A program made the translations under genes and the position numbers. The notes beneath the pieces were generated by a model. It was not told the origin of the DNA. It did not search any database and saw nothing but the letters and a program-made list of their open reading frames with translations. 30,585 nt of DNA, from the NCBI GenBank assembly GCA_002358555.1, contig DEPC01000023.1:1-30585 (forward strand), in the 5' to 3' direction. Origin of the DNA: Hungatella sp. UBA3402. GTDB taxonomy: Bacteria; Bacillota; Clostridia; Lachnospirales; Lachnospiraceae. Of the stretch, positions 6,161-14,688 are shown piece after piece (positions within the stretch are counted from its first letter, which is position 1; the number at the start of each line of letters is the position of its first letter).

Positions 6161-6955
6161 TTAGTCATAAATGCTTTCCATATCCCAGTCTATCACTGCC
6201 CCTGTAGCTGCATCAATTTCAAATTCATATTCTAAGTCACTGTAGAAAAATTCGCCTTCATAGACCAGACGGCCATCTTCATAATCTGTCTTGACTTCTC
6301 CCCAGATAACACCAGAGGAAGCATTCAGTCCTGCATGGTTTAAAGCTGCTGCTTTGGCGCTGTCTATACCTGAAACTGCTTTGGATTGGCTGGAATTTGT
6401 AGTTGTGTTAGTAGTGGCAGGCTGGTAATTTTTTGCGTTATAATCCCAGCTGATAATGGCCCCTGTACTTCCATTGATTTCATAGTTATATTCTATCTTA
6501 TCTCCTGTATAGAACTCCATATCATATTCTGTATATCTATTTTTATATTCAGATTCTGTTTTTGTAAAGACTACTTCATCAGCTTTCTTGCCAGCATGAT
6601 TTAGAGCGATTTCCTGGGCTTTTTCTAAGGAAATGGAGTTGTTGCCTGATGATTGAGCTGAAGTTGCTGCATCATATTCTATACTTAGAATAAAACCATC
6701 TGACTGATTGATTTCATATTCATATTTTTGATAATCCTTTGTCATAAATTTTACATCATATACCAGTTTTCCATCCTCATAATCTGACACAGATGAAATA
6801 AATGTCACAGTTTCTGTTGTTTGTCCTGCATTTTCTAAAGCAACAGTTTTCGCACTTTCTTCATTGACCTGAGCTGCAAATACATTCATAGATATAGCTG
6901 CTGCCAACATCCCTGTTACAAGTCCAGTTCTTGCTATTGAAAATTTTCTTTTCAT
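6161..6955 (-). CDS. Secreted protein with three PepSY domains
   Basis: This 264-residue protein has a signal peptide (MKRKFSIARTGLVTGMLAAA..., cleavage near Ala28). Three PepSY-type repeats follow at about 30-98, 105-175 and 195-264, each with a K-A-x-ALxxAG helix, a DYEDGRLVYEVEF-like strand and a Y-E-I-x-x-x-T-G-x-I-I-x-W-D strand. PepSY domains are known as extracytoplasmic inhibitory or ligand-binding modules; no enzyme activity is visible. ATG 6955 is preferred because GGAGGG lies just upstream; an ATG four codons earlier overlaps that site. It is divergent from a two-component operon whose kinase carries the same three-domain array, so shared ligand and regulation are likely. Confidence 0.85.
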   Translation of the reverse strand: MKRKFSIARTGLVTGMLAAAISMNVFAAQVNEESAKTVALENAGQTTETVTFISSVSDYEDGKLVYDVKFMTKDYQKYEYEINQSDGFILSIEYDAATSAQSSGNNSISLEKAQEIALNHAGKKADEVVFTKTESEYKNRYTEYDMEFYTGDKIEYNYEINGSTGAIISWDYNAKNYQPATTNTTTNSSQSKAVSGIDSAKAAALNHAGLNASSGVIWGEVKTDYEDGRLVYEGEFFYSDLEYEFEIDAATGAVIDWDMESIYD

Positions 6956-7032
6956 AGTTCCCTCCATAATCCATTCATGTTTACGGTGTTGAGATTATCT
7001 TACAAGATAAATATTAAAAAAACATTAATAGG

Positions 7033-7081
7033 TTTTTATAATTTTAAAAATTTTTATCTTCCCTAAAAAATATGATATAAT
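7033..7081 (+). promoter_or_regulatory. Probable regulated promoter of the two-component operon
   Basis: TATAAT at 7076-7081 has no good -35 box. The -35 position instead overlaps the second of two TTTTTAT repeats (7033-7039 and 7051-7057). A weak -35 overlapped by repeats is typical of promoters activated by OmpR-class regulators, so autoregulation and co-regulation of the divergent PepSY gene are plausible. The repeat spacing (18 bp) is not the classical one. Confidence 0.4.
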
Positions 7082-7155
7082 AATAGATAGAAAATGGGAA
7101 GTAGATAATATCAATGGTAATTTTGCTCATGTAACAGCATTATAGGAGGAAAGCT

Positions 7156-7830
7156 ATGCGATTGTTAATTGCCGAAGACCAACAGGATTTGAATCGTCTG
7201 ATTGCCAAAATCTTAGAAAAGGAAGGTTATGGGGTAGATGCCTGCTTTGATGGACAGGAGGCTTTGTATTATTTAGAAAATACAGAATATGATGCAGTTA
7301 TACTGGATATGATGATGCCCAAAAAAAACGGTTTAGAAGTTCTTACGGCCATCCGCAATCAAGGCAACCATGTACCTGTCATGTTTCTGACTGCACGTGA
7401 CAGCATTTCTGACCGAGTAGAGGGGTTGGACTGTGGAGCTGATGATTATCTGATAAAACCATTTGATTTTGACGAGCTTCTGGCTCGTATTCGTTCCATT
7501 ATCCGCAAGCATACTCCTTATGCCTCCAGAATGATTACTGTAGGAGATTTGACATTGGACACAAAAAGCCACTCCGTATCTAGAGCAGGCCTCCCTATTT
7601 CATTGTCCTCTAAAGAATATGCTATTCTGGAATATATGTGTATGAACCCAGGTACTGTGCTGTCCAGAGAAATGATTGAAAACCATATCTGGAATTATGA
7701 CTACACCGGCGGCTCCAATGTAGTAGATGTCTACATCAGCTATTTAAGAAAAAAGATTGATGGCAATCATGAGAAAAAACTGATTCGTACTATCTGGGGG
7801 GCTGGTTGGATGATAAAGGAGGACACATGA
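7156..7830 (+). CDS. OmpR/PhoB-family response regulator
   Basis: This 224-residue protein has a receiver domain (about 1-118) with the acidic pair Glu7-Asp8, phospho-acceptor Asp51 (AVILDMMMPKKNG), a Thr in the FLTARD motif and the conserved Lys in DDYLIKPF. A winged-helix DNA-binding domain (about 128-222) includes LTLDTKSHSVSRAG, LSSKEYAILEYM and VYISYLRKKI. It is complete by length and motifs. The ATG follows AGGAGG at 7145-7150. Its stop codon overlaps the kinase start (ATGA), indicating translational coupling. Expected targets are its own promoter and the divergent PepSY gene; this is inferred from layout. Confidence 0.95.
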   Translation: MRLLIAEDQQDLNRLIAKILEKEGYGVDACFDGQEALYYLENTEYDAVILDMMMPKKNGLEVLTAIRNQGNHVPVMFLTARDSISDRVEGLDCGADDYLIKPFDFDELLARIRSIIRKHTPYASRMITVGDLTLDTKSHSVSRAGLPISLSSKEYAILEYMCMNPGTVLSREMIENHIWNYDYTGGSNVVDVYISYLRKKIDGNHEKKLIRTIWGAGWMIKEDT

Positions 7831-10088
7831 CACGATGGATTTCCATCAAATTGAAGTTGACACTTTGGATTATCTGCTTTATGACCTTAACAGCTGCTGC
7901 TTGTATGGGCCTTATGCTGGGCATTCGGAGGCAGGTGGAGAGCAGCGAAGCATTTAAGATTTTAAATCTCACAGTTCGTACTAATATTCCAGAAGTATCT
8001 TTAACTGATGGAAGATTGAACCTTTCTGAAGATTTTAATTTTTATATTAATGATGTCTATCTGTTGATTTACAATAAAAATGGGGCCCTTCTCTCTGGGC
8101 AAGCACCACCTTCTTTTCCAATGGACACTCTGCTGGAAAATGGTATTGCCAAGTCTGTTTTTGGCCAATCAGACCAATTTCATGTTTTGGACTTCTGGAT
8201 TCCCTCTGGATGGGAGGACGGCGTCTGGCTGAGGGGAGTGACCCAGAGCCATGATAGTAGAAGGGAATTTGGAAATATTTTTAGTATGTTTACAGTTATC
8301 TTTCCCTTTTTCCTCTTATTTGCTGCAGTAGGGGGATACTTAATTGCTAAAAAGGCTTTAGCTCCCATCTCTTATATCACTGAAGCTGCTGATACTATCA
8401 GCGGTGGACAGGACCTTACTCGACGGATTGGTCTGCCGAAAGGCAGTGATGAGGTCAGCCATCTGGCTAATGCCTTTGACCATATGTTTGAAGCCTTAGA
8501 ACAATCTTTTGAGGCAGAGAAGCAGTTTACCTCTGATGCATCCCACGAATTACGGACTCCAGTGTCTGTGATTCTCGCTCAATGCGATTATGCAAAAAAG
8601 CATGGAGACAGTTTGGAGGATTATGAAGAAGCAATAGATGTCATTCATCGCCAAGCTAGGAGAATGTCCCAGCTTATTGAACGCCTTTTGGATATGACCA
8701 GACTGGACTTAGGAACTCGCACATTACAAATGCAACTTGTAGATTTAAGTGATATGGCTGCTATTATCTGTCAGGAGATGGATAATGGTAATCGGGGAAT
8801 CTCTTTAACTACACAGATTCAGAAAGGTGTATTTATCCAGGCAGATTCGTTTCTTATTTCCAGAGTTATTATGAATCTTATAGAAAATGCACGGAAATAT
8901 GGAAAGGAAAATGGCCATATAATTCTCTCTTTGTCGCTTTCTTATGAATTGGTCGAGACTAAGGAGCGTTCTGCTTCATCCTCTGACTTTATGGCAGTGC
9001 TTCAGGTAAAGGATGATGGAATTGGAATTTCGCCAGAGCATTTAGATAAAATCTGGCAGAGATTCTATCAAGTTAATCAGGCTCGTCAGTCGGATTCTGG
9101 ATTAGGATTAGGGCTTTCTATGGTGTATCAGATTATCCGACTTCATAATGGTCAGATTACCGCAACAAGTACTCTAGGAAAAGGAAGCTGCTTTACAGTA
9201 AAGCTTCCAGCAGTTTCGGCAGAAGAGGCTCCAAAAGGAGAAACTAAAGTACGACAGGTTCAATGGCTGATATCTTTGATTAGCTTTTTTCTTTTGCTTC
9301 TGTCTGGCTGTACAAAAAACACTTCTATTATGGATTATATTGGTATTCAAGCAGCAAAAGAAGCAGCATTAAAGGATGCGGATATTTCTTCAGAACAGGC
9401 TGTATTTACCATGGCTGAACTGGATAATAAGAATAATATATTCTACTATCAGATAATGTTTACAGAAAATGGAACGGAATACCGATATGATATTGATGCA
9501 TTGACAGGAGTTATCATTGAAAAGAACCATTTTTTTCAAGTATCAGAGGATACAGAGATATCTATAGCAGAAACAGTTCCCCCTATTCCTTCTGAAAAGG
9601 ATACAGAGTCTTTTCTCACAGAGCCAGAACAAACCATTGATGCAGAAACAGCTCTGTCTATTGCTTTATTCTATGCAGGGCTTACAAAAGATGATATTGT
9701 ATTTAGCAATGTGAAAATAGAGATGGAACATAGCCGAAAAATTTATGATGTAGAATTTTTTTTGGCTAATGGAACAGAGTACGATTATGAACTTAATGTG
9801 GAGGATGGCACTGTCATCAGTTTTGATTATGATGCAGAATCTTCTTTTCAGCATCTTCCACCTGCTAGTGGAGGGATTATCTCAGAAAGCCAAGCAATGC
9901 AAACTATTTTAAGCAGAGTTCCTGGGGCAAAAGAATCGGATGTATTGCTGTATTTAGATGAGGATGATGGACGGTTAGAATATAAGGGAGAGCTTATTTT
10001 TGACAATATGAAATATGAATTTAAAATCGATGCCTACAGCGGCGGGTTGATTGAATGGGAGGCAGAATTACTCCAGCCATACAGATAA
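7827..10088 (+). CDS. Histidine kinase fused to three C-terminal PepSY domains
   Basis: This is a 753-residue sensor kinase. Membrane segments near 9-33 and 150-175 flank an extracellular region. HAMP is at about 178-230, HisKA with SDASHELRTP (His240), N-box NLIENARKYG at about 350, and ATP-lid motifs DDGIGI (396) and GLGLGL (425). Instead of stopping near residue 470 it continues into a third hydrophobic segment ending LLLLSGC (Cys495), which looks like a lipoprotein lipobox. Three PepSY-type domains follow at about 505-570, 600-670 and 685-752, presumably extracellular. The fusion looks like a kinase and a PepSY lipoprotein gene joined in frame. ATG 7827 is chosen for its AAAGGAGG site and overlap with the regulator stop; an upstream in-frame ATG at 7806 lacks a site. 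Confidence 0.9.
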   Translation: MTRWISIKLKLTLWIICFMTLTAAACMGLMLGIRRQVESSEAFKILNLTVRTNIPEVSLTDGRLNLSEDFNFYINDVYLLIYNKNGALLSGQAPPSFPMDTLLENGIAKSVFGQSDQFHVLDFWIPSGWEDGVWLRGVTQSHDSRREFGNIFSMFTVIFPFFLLFAAVGGYLIAKKALAPISYITEAADTISGGQDLTRRIGLPKGSDEVSHLANAFDHMFEALEQSFEAEKQFTSDASHELRTPVSVILAQCDYAKKHGDSLEDYEEAIDVIHRQARRMSQLIERLLDMTRLDLGTRTLQMQLVDLSDMAAIICQEMDNGNRGISLTTQIQKGVFIQADSFLISRVIMNLIENARKYGKENGHIILSLSLSYELVETKERSASSSDFMAVLQVKDDGIGISPEHLDKIWQRFYQVNQARQSDSGLGLGLSMVYQIIRLHNGQITATSTLGKGSCFTVKLPAVSAEEAPKGETKVRQVQWLISLISFFLLLLSGCTKNTSIMDYIGIQAAKEAALKDADISSEQAVFTMAELDNKNNIFYYQIMFTENGTEYRYDIDALTGVIIEKNHFFQVSEDTEISIAETVPPIPSEKDTESFLTEPEQTIDAETALSIALFYAGLTKDDIVFSNVKIEMEHSRKIYDVEFFLANGTEYDYELNVEDGTVISFDYDAESSFQHLPPASGGIISESQAMQTILSRVPGAKESDVLLYLDEDDGRLEYKGELIFDNMKYEFKIDAYSGGLIEWEAELLQPYR

Positions 10089-10117
10089 AACATTCTATGA
10101 AACAAAAAATAAGATAA

Positions 10118-10234
10118 ATAGGACATATAGCAAGTACAACAGATGATATTATTTTAGACATTCAGACAAGCAGGGACGACATATCTTTAAAGGGAAACAT
10201 TATCTATGGGGACAATCCAGGGCAAAAACTTTAA
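10118..10234 (+). pseudogene. Possible remnant reading frame before the recombinases
   Basis: A 38-codon open stretch without a start codon encodes ASTTDDIILDIQTSRDDISL followed by KGNIIYGDNPGQKL and TAA. The composition looks protein-like, but I recognise no family. It may be the tail of a gene eroded when the recombinase block joined the cargo, or may be chance. The rest of the 216-bp gap (10089-10304) holds nothing else recognisable. Confidence 0.25.
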
Positions 10235-10304
10235 ACAGATGAGGAATATCGAAATCTATTGTGAAAGATTTTGCTGAGGATTCTTTACAAAATGGAGGTT
10301 TACC

Positions 10305-11864
10305 ATGGAAAATTTAACAGAAAGCAAAGGATATCTTGCTGCCCTTTATGTCCGCCTGTCCAAAGAGGATAGCAGAAAGGAAGAAAGCAACAGCATCGTA
10401 AATCAAAAAGACTTTATCAGAAATTTCTTGGCGGATAAACCAGATATTCTTATCTGTACTGAATATGTAGACGATGGCTACAGCGGAGTTAATTTTGATA
10501 GACCTGCATTTCAGAGGATGATGCAGGATATTGCAGAGCATAAAATCAACTGTATTGTTGTCAAGGATTTATCGCGGTTTGGCCGTAATTACATAGAAGT
10601 CGGAAGATATATAGAACAGATATTTCCTTTGCTGGGAATACGGTTCATTGCAATCAATGACAACTATGACAGTGCTGATAAGACAGCTACCTCCAATCAT
10701 ATGATTCTTCCATTCAAAAATCTAATCAATGATGCATATTGCAGAGATATATCCATAAAAATCAGAAGTCATCTGGAAATCAAACGGAAACAGGGCGAAT
10801 TTGTTGGAGCATTTCCAGTATATGGCTATAGAAAAGGAGCAGAAAAGAATAAACTGCTCCTTGATACTTATGCGGCTGAAATTGTGAAAGAAATTTTTCG
10901 CATGAAGATAAATGGAATGAGCCAGCAGATGATTGCAGATGAACTCAATCATTTACATATCCTTTCTCCGGCAGAATACAAAAAAGAACAAGGAAGCCAT
11001 TATAAAGCAGTATTTCAGATATACAGCAAAGCAAAATGGACTGCAATAGCAGTATCTAGAATCCTATCAAATGAAGTTTACACTGGAACATTAGTACAGG
11101 GAAAAGAGAGTACTCCTAACCACAAGATTAAAGTGCGGATAAAAAAACAACAGGAACAATGGATTCGGGTTGAAAATACCCACGAAGCAGTGATAAGCAG
11201 AGCAGATTTTGAAATTGTTTCGGAGATTATGAAGAGAGATACCCGAATATTGAAAGGAAAAAATGGGGTGTCTCCCTATTCAGGATATCTATTCTGTGCA
11301 GATTGTGGCTCCAGCATGGTGAGAAAGAAGATTAAAAATGGTTCTACACAATATGTCTATTATATTTGTTCAGGTAATAAAAAAGATAAAAGAATATGTA
11401 GCAGCCATAGAATCAATGAACTTGCATTACATGATACAATAACAAAAACCATACAACTTCAATGGAAAATCTGGACTACATTCCAGGAGACAATGGAATC
11501 ATTTCGGGAAATAACAGATTATAGCAGTCAGGAAAAAGTGCTGGAAATGCAGTCACAAAAAATGAAAAAAGAATTAGAAAAATATGGATATCTGATACTA
11601 GAATCTTATATAGATTATAAAAATGGAATTCTTACACAGGAAGAATATGTTCTGTTTAAAAAAGAACTAGAAGCAAGACAACAAGAGGCAAAAAAAACAG
11701 TTTTTGAGATAGAAAAAAAGAAGGCCAAGCTTTTAAAAGATAGAATTAACAAAAAACATCAGATGGAAGTAAACCATTCTATGCTGGTAAGATTTATCAA
11801 TGGGATTTATATTTATGACAATCATAGGATTCAGATTATATTTCGATTTCAAGATAGAAAATGA
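10305..11864 (+). CDS. Large serine recombinase, first of three
   Basis: This 519-residue protein has an N-terminal resolvase/invertase catalytic domain with nucleophile Ser19 in LYVRLSKED, the YVDDGYSGVNFDRPAF stretch and VVKDLSRFGRNY. A recombinase domain follows (about 165-300), then a zinc ribbon starting at CADC (Cys331, Cys334) with a second Cys pair in YYICSG and RICSS, and a coiled-coil-rich C-terminus. All parts expected of a functional large serine recombinase are present. These enzymes cut both strands at a central dinucleotide in attP and attB through a 5'-phosphoserine link. It leads a tandem set whose third member ends at attR. ATG 10305 follows TGGAGG. Confidence 0.94.
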   Translation: MENLTESKGYLAALYVRLSKEDSRKEESNSIVNQKDFIRNFLADKPDILICTEYVDDGYSGVNFDRPAFQRMMQDIAEHKINCIVVKDLSRFGRNYIEVGRYIEQIFPLLGIRFIAINDNYDSADKTATSNHMILPFKNLINDAYCRDISIKIRSHLEIKRKQGEFVGAFPVYGYRKGAEKNKLLLDTYAAEIVKEIFRMKINGMSQQMIADELNHLHILSPAEYKKEQGSHYKAVFQIYSKAKWTAIAVSRILSNEVYTGTLVQGKESTPNHKIKVRIKKQQEQWIRVENTHEAVISRADFEIVSEIMKRDTRILKGKNGVSPYSGYLFCADCGSSMVRKKIKNGSTQYVYYICSGNKKDKRICSSHRINELALHDTITKTIQLQWKIWTTFQETMESFREITDYSSQEKVLEMQSQKMKKELEKYGYLILESYIDYKNGILTQEEYVLFKKELEARQQEAKKTVFEIEKKKAKLLKDRINKKHQMEVNHSMLVRFINGIYIYDNHRIQIIFRFQDRK

Positions 11865-12046
11865 TAATTCAGATACAAATAGTTCTCTAAGAAAAAGTTG
11901 TTGCATCTAAAAGATTTCGTAATTCTTAGTTGATAGCAATTCATATCATTGATTCTGAAACCACATGACAGATGAGAATGTAAATTATCATAAGAACTTA
12001 AAAGCGGATAGGGAGTAACATCATATAGTGATAGGAGAGAGAATAG

Positions 12047-13033
12047 ATGGCAAGGAAAGCAAGAAGCTACCTAGAAATAAGAAACAAAAATCCCGAGACA
12101 AGGAGTATCTTTTCTGCTGCTTTATATATCAGATTATCAAAAGAAAATGGCGGGCGACAAACCCAGGATACAGTAGAAAATCAACAAATATTATTAGAAG
12201 AATTTACAAAGACACAGCCAGATATAGAAATTTATAAAATATATATTGATAATGGTTTTAGTGGCATAAACTTTGAACGTCCGGCTTTTCAGAAGATGAT
12301 GGAAGATATTAGAAAAGAAAATGTCAACTGTATTATAGTAAAAGATTTGTCGCGGTTTGGACGCAATTATTTGGAGACTGGCAATTATCTAGAAAATCTG
12401 TTTCCTACTTTGAAAATACGGTTTATTTCTATTACAGACCATTTTGATACATATTCTCTCAACTATTCTGATAATGACCTGCTTATCCCTTTAAAAAATA
12501 TAATAAATGAGATTTATGCAAGAGATATCTCCCAAAAGATACATTCTGCTCTTGATATAAAAAAACGAGAAGGAACATATGGCGGTGGAGTGGCACCATA
12601 TGGATATCACAAATCAAAGGAAAAAGGAATCTATGAGATTGATGAGGAAGTGGCAGAAGTAGTTCGCTATATTTATAAACTGAGGCTGCAAGGATGTAGT
12701 TATTGCAAGATTGCAAAAATTTTAAACGAAAAGGGAATCAAATCTCCCAGTGCCTATCGTTTTGAAAAGGGAATTGTAAGAAATAAACAGATGCAGAAGG
12801 TAGGCTGGAAACGAGATAGCATAGAAGATATCCTACATAATCAGGTATATTTAGGAAATATGGTGAGAGGAAAGACCTCCTGCGCTTTGTACAAAGGAGA
12901 AAAGAGACATTCTGTACCAGAATCAAAGTGGATAATTGTACCAAAAAGGCATGAGCCTATTATTTCTAAGGAGCTTTTTGATGCAGTGCAGAAGGTCAAC
13001 TCTAAAACTATCTGCGAAACTCATAGTTCATAA
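12047..13033 (+). CDS. Serine recombinase lacking zinc ribbon, second of three
   Basis: This 328-residue protein has a catalytic domain with Ser31 (LYIRLSKEN), the DNGFSGINFERPAFQKMM stretch, KDLSRFGRNYLE and a recombinase domain reaching KWIIVPKRHEPIISKELF. It stops about 20 residues later, exactly where its two neighbours go on to a zinc ribbon and coiled coil. The 69 nt before the next gene show no zinc-ribbon remnant. It therefore keeps the catalytic machinery but lacks the region that in this family controls att-site synapsis. It may be a decayed copy or a specialised partner. ATG 12047 follows GGAGAG; a start at 12028 is in another frame. Confidence 0.9.
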   Translation: MARKARSYLEIRNKNPETRSIFSAALYIRLSKENGGRQTQDTVENQQILLEEFTKTQPDIEIYKIYIDNGFSGINFERPAFQKMMEDIRKENVNCIIVKDLSRFGRNYLETGNYLENLFPTLKIRFISITDHFDTYSLNYSDNDLLIPLKNIINEIYARDISQKIHSALDIKKREGTYGGGVAPYGYHKSKEKGIYEIDEEVAEVVRYIYKLRLQGCSYCKIAKILNEKGIKSPSAYRFEKGIVRNKQMQKVGWKRDSIEDILHNQVYLGNMVRGKTSCALYKGEKRHSVPESKWIIVPKRHEPIISKELFDAVQKVNSKTICETHSS

Positions 13034-13102
13034 TTTATGCGGATTTCAGAGTTTTGCAGTTACCTACCTAGTCCTAAATATTGAAGGGAGTATGGGGCTG
13101 TT

Positions 13103-14662
13103 ATGAAGAATTATCGGATTGCTATTTATATTCGCTTGTCAATGGAAGATTTAGATGTAAGGAGTTTAGCAGAAAAAGAAGAAAGTTGCAGTATCGGCAA
13201 CCAAAGAAAGTTGATAAAGGAATTTTTAGAACAGTCCAAGGAATTTTGTGAAGCAGATATACAGGAATTTGTAGATGCTGGATATTCTGGTATAAACTTT
13301 CAAAGGCCAGCTTTACAGAAACTGCTTTGTCTATGCAGAAGGGGGGAATTTGATTGTATTGTTGTCAAAGATTTATCACGGTTTGGGAGGAATTATCTGG
13401 AGGTTGGAAATTATCTGGAACAGGTATTTCCTCTATTGGGGGTACGTTTTATTGCAATCAATGATGGCTTTGACAGCAAAGATTTTTATGGACAGACAGA
13501 AGGAATGGATATTGCATTTAAAAATTTTATCTATGAGATGTACAGCAAGGATTTGTCTGGAAAGATAAAAACAGGGATTCAGACATGCATGGAGAGAGGG
13601 GATTATTATACAGGTTGTATGATTTATGGCTATAAAAAATCGTTAGATAAAAAAAGTATGGTAATAGACGAAGAGGCAGCAACAATAATCCGACGGATTT
13701 TTGAGGATATGGCAGCAGGAAAGGATGCAAAAACCCTGGCAAGAGAATTGAATGAAGAGGGAGTACTCACCAAACTGGCTTATAAGCAAACCAAAGGAGA
13801 ACAGCTTAATCGAAATAATAAAGTAGACACCTGGAATCGCAACAAAATATATTCTATTGTGCATGATGAGGTCTATACCGGAGATATGATATATGGGAAA
13901 TCTCTCCGAATGGAAGTTGGAAAGAAGAAAAAAATAAGGCAACCAAAAGAAAATTGGATTGTCATACAGAATCATCATGAAGCTATTGTCAGTAGAGAGC
14001 TTTATCAAAAGGCAAACAATAATATCAGAAAAGGCAAGATTAGAGATTATGACCGTTCTGAGGTTCGATGGGGAATTGTTTTTTGTGGATGCTGTAAAAA
14101 TCGATTACAGCTTTATAAAACAAAAAATCCCTATTATTTATGCAAAAGAAAAGGCTTGGTAAAGCAATCAGAATGTAATAAATTATATATAGATAATAAA
14201 CAGCTTCAAGAGACAGTATGGAATATTTGGAAAAGATACAGCCAGTTGTTTGAGATGATATCAGTATCTCAATTTTTTATGGAGAATCAGAAAACACTTA
14301 AAAAACACAAGACTGTACTGTTGAAAAAGCTAGAACAATTTCCGACAGAAAAAGTCAAATTATATGAAGAGTTTTGCAGCAGCAATATGACACAAGATTC
14401 CTTCTTAAAGAAAAAGGAGATTTTGAATCAGAATGAACTAAGTTTGATTCAGAAAGTAGAAATACTCTCCAAACAGATTCATTTACAGGAAGAAAAACAA
14501 TTCTATTGTGAAAAGATGTTTGATATCAATCCGTCTGATATGTCAAAACCAATGCCAGAAGAACTGATGAGGAAGATAATAGGCAAGATTATTGTATATG
14601 AAGAGAACCGAATAGAAATTATATGGAATTACCAAAATCTATTATTTGTACCATACAATTAG
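13103..14662 (+). CDS. Large serine recombinase, third of three
   Basis: This 519-residue protein has catalytic Ser13 in IYIRLSMED, the VDAGYSGINFQRPAL stretch and KDLSRFGRNYLEVGNYLEQ. A recombinase domain follows, then a zinc ribbon beginning CGCC (Cys328, Cys330-331) with YYLCKRKG and a downstream Cys, and a helical C-terminus. It is the same size as the first recombinase but clearly a diverged paralogue. Its TAG stop (14660-14662) lies inside the right arm of the attP-like dyad, so gene and recombination site overlap. ATG 13103 follows GAAGGGAG. As the gene touching the attachment site, it is the first candidate for the integrase. Confidence 0.94.
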   Translation: MKNYRIAIYIRLSMEDLDVRSLAEKEESCSIGNQRKLIKEFLEQSKEFCEADIQEFVDAGYSGINFQRPALQKLLCLCRRGEFDCIVVKDLSRFGRNYLEVGNYLEQVFPLLGVRFIAINDGFDSKDFYGQTEGMDIAFKNFIYEMYSKDLSGKIKTGIQTCMERGDYYTGCMIYGYKKSLDKKSMVIDEEAATIIRRIFEDMAAGKDAKTLARELNEEGVLTKLAYKQTKGEQLNRNNKVDTWNRNKIYSIVHDEVYTGDMIYGKSLRMEVGKKKKIRQPKENWIVIQNHHEAIVSRELYQKANNNIRKGKIRDYDRSEVRWGIVFCGCCKNRLQLYKTKNPYYLCKRKGLVKQSECNKLYIDNKQLQETVWNIWKRYSQLFEMISVSQFFMENQKTLKKHKTVLLKKLEQFPTEKVKLYEEFCSSNMTQDSFLKKKEILNQNELSLIQKVEILSKQIHLQEEKQFYCEKMFDINPSDMSKPMPEELMRKIIGKIIVYEENRIEIIWNYQNLLFVPYN

Positions 14663-14688
14663 CCCTTATCAAACATCAGCAGATGATG
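14659..14688 (+). other. attR: right junction of the element
   Basis: TTAGCCCT (14659-14666) mirrors AGGGCTAA at attL. The core GATGATG is 14682-14688, with the predicted crossover dinucleotide GA at 14682-14683. The flanking host sequence continues GTCCGCATCC, the deacetylase Gly-Pro-His-Pro codons. Confidence 0.8.

Larger units (their letters stand above)
4823..14681 (+). mobile_element. Serine-recombinase element inserted in a deacetylase gene
   Basis: A 9,859-bp unit lies between two GATGATG copies (4823-4829 and 14682-14688). It splits a polysaccharide deacetylase gene precisely at the catalytic Asp codons; removing it restores the frame as TFDD-GPHP. Contents left to right: Gfo/Idh/MocA oxidoreductase, secreted PepSY protein (minus strand), OmpR-type regulator, PepSY-fused histidine kinase, and three tandem serine recombinases ending at the right border. 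There are no relaxase, coupling-protein, type IV secretion or phage structural genes, so it is not self-transmissible by any recognised route. A split gene, core repeat, attP-like dyad and adjacent recombinases all agree. Whether it still excises is unknown. Confidence 0.9.

Noticed and set aside
5900..11960. Shared AATTCTTAGTT at about 5979 and 11930 as a long repeat
   Set aside because: The similarity covers only about a dozen AT-rich bases and does not extend, so chance is sufficient.
12028..12237. 69-residue frame at the start of the second recombinase
   Set aside because: It is an out-of-frame shadow; the 12047 frame carries the catalytic motifs.
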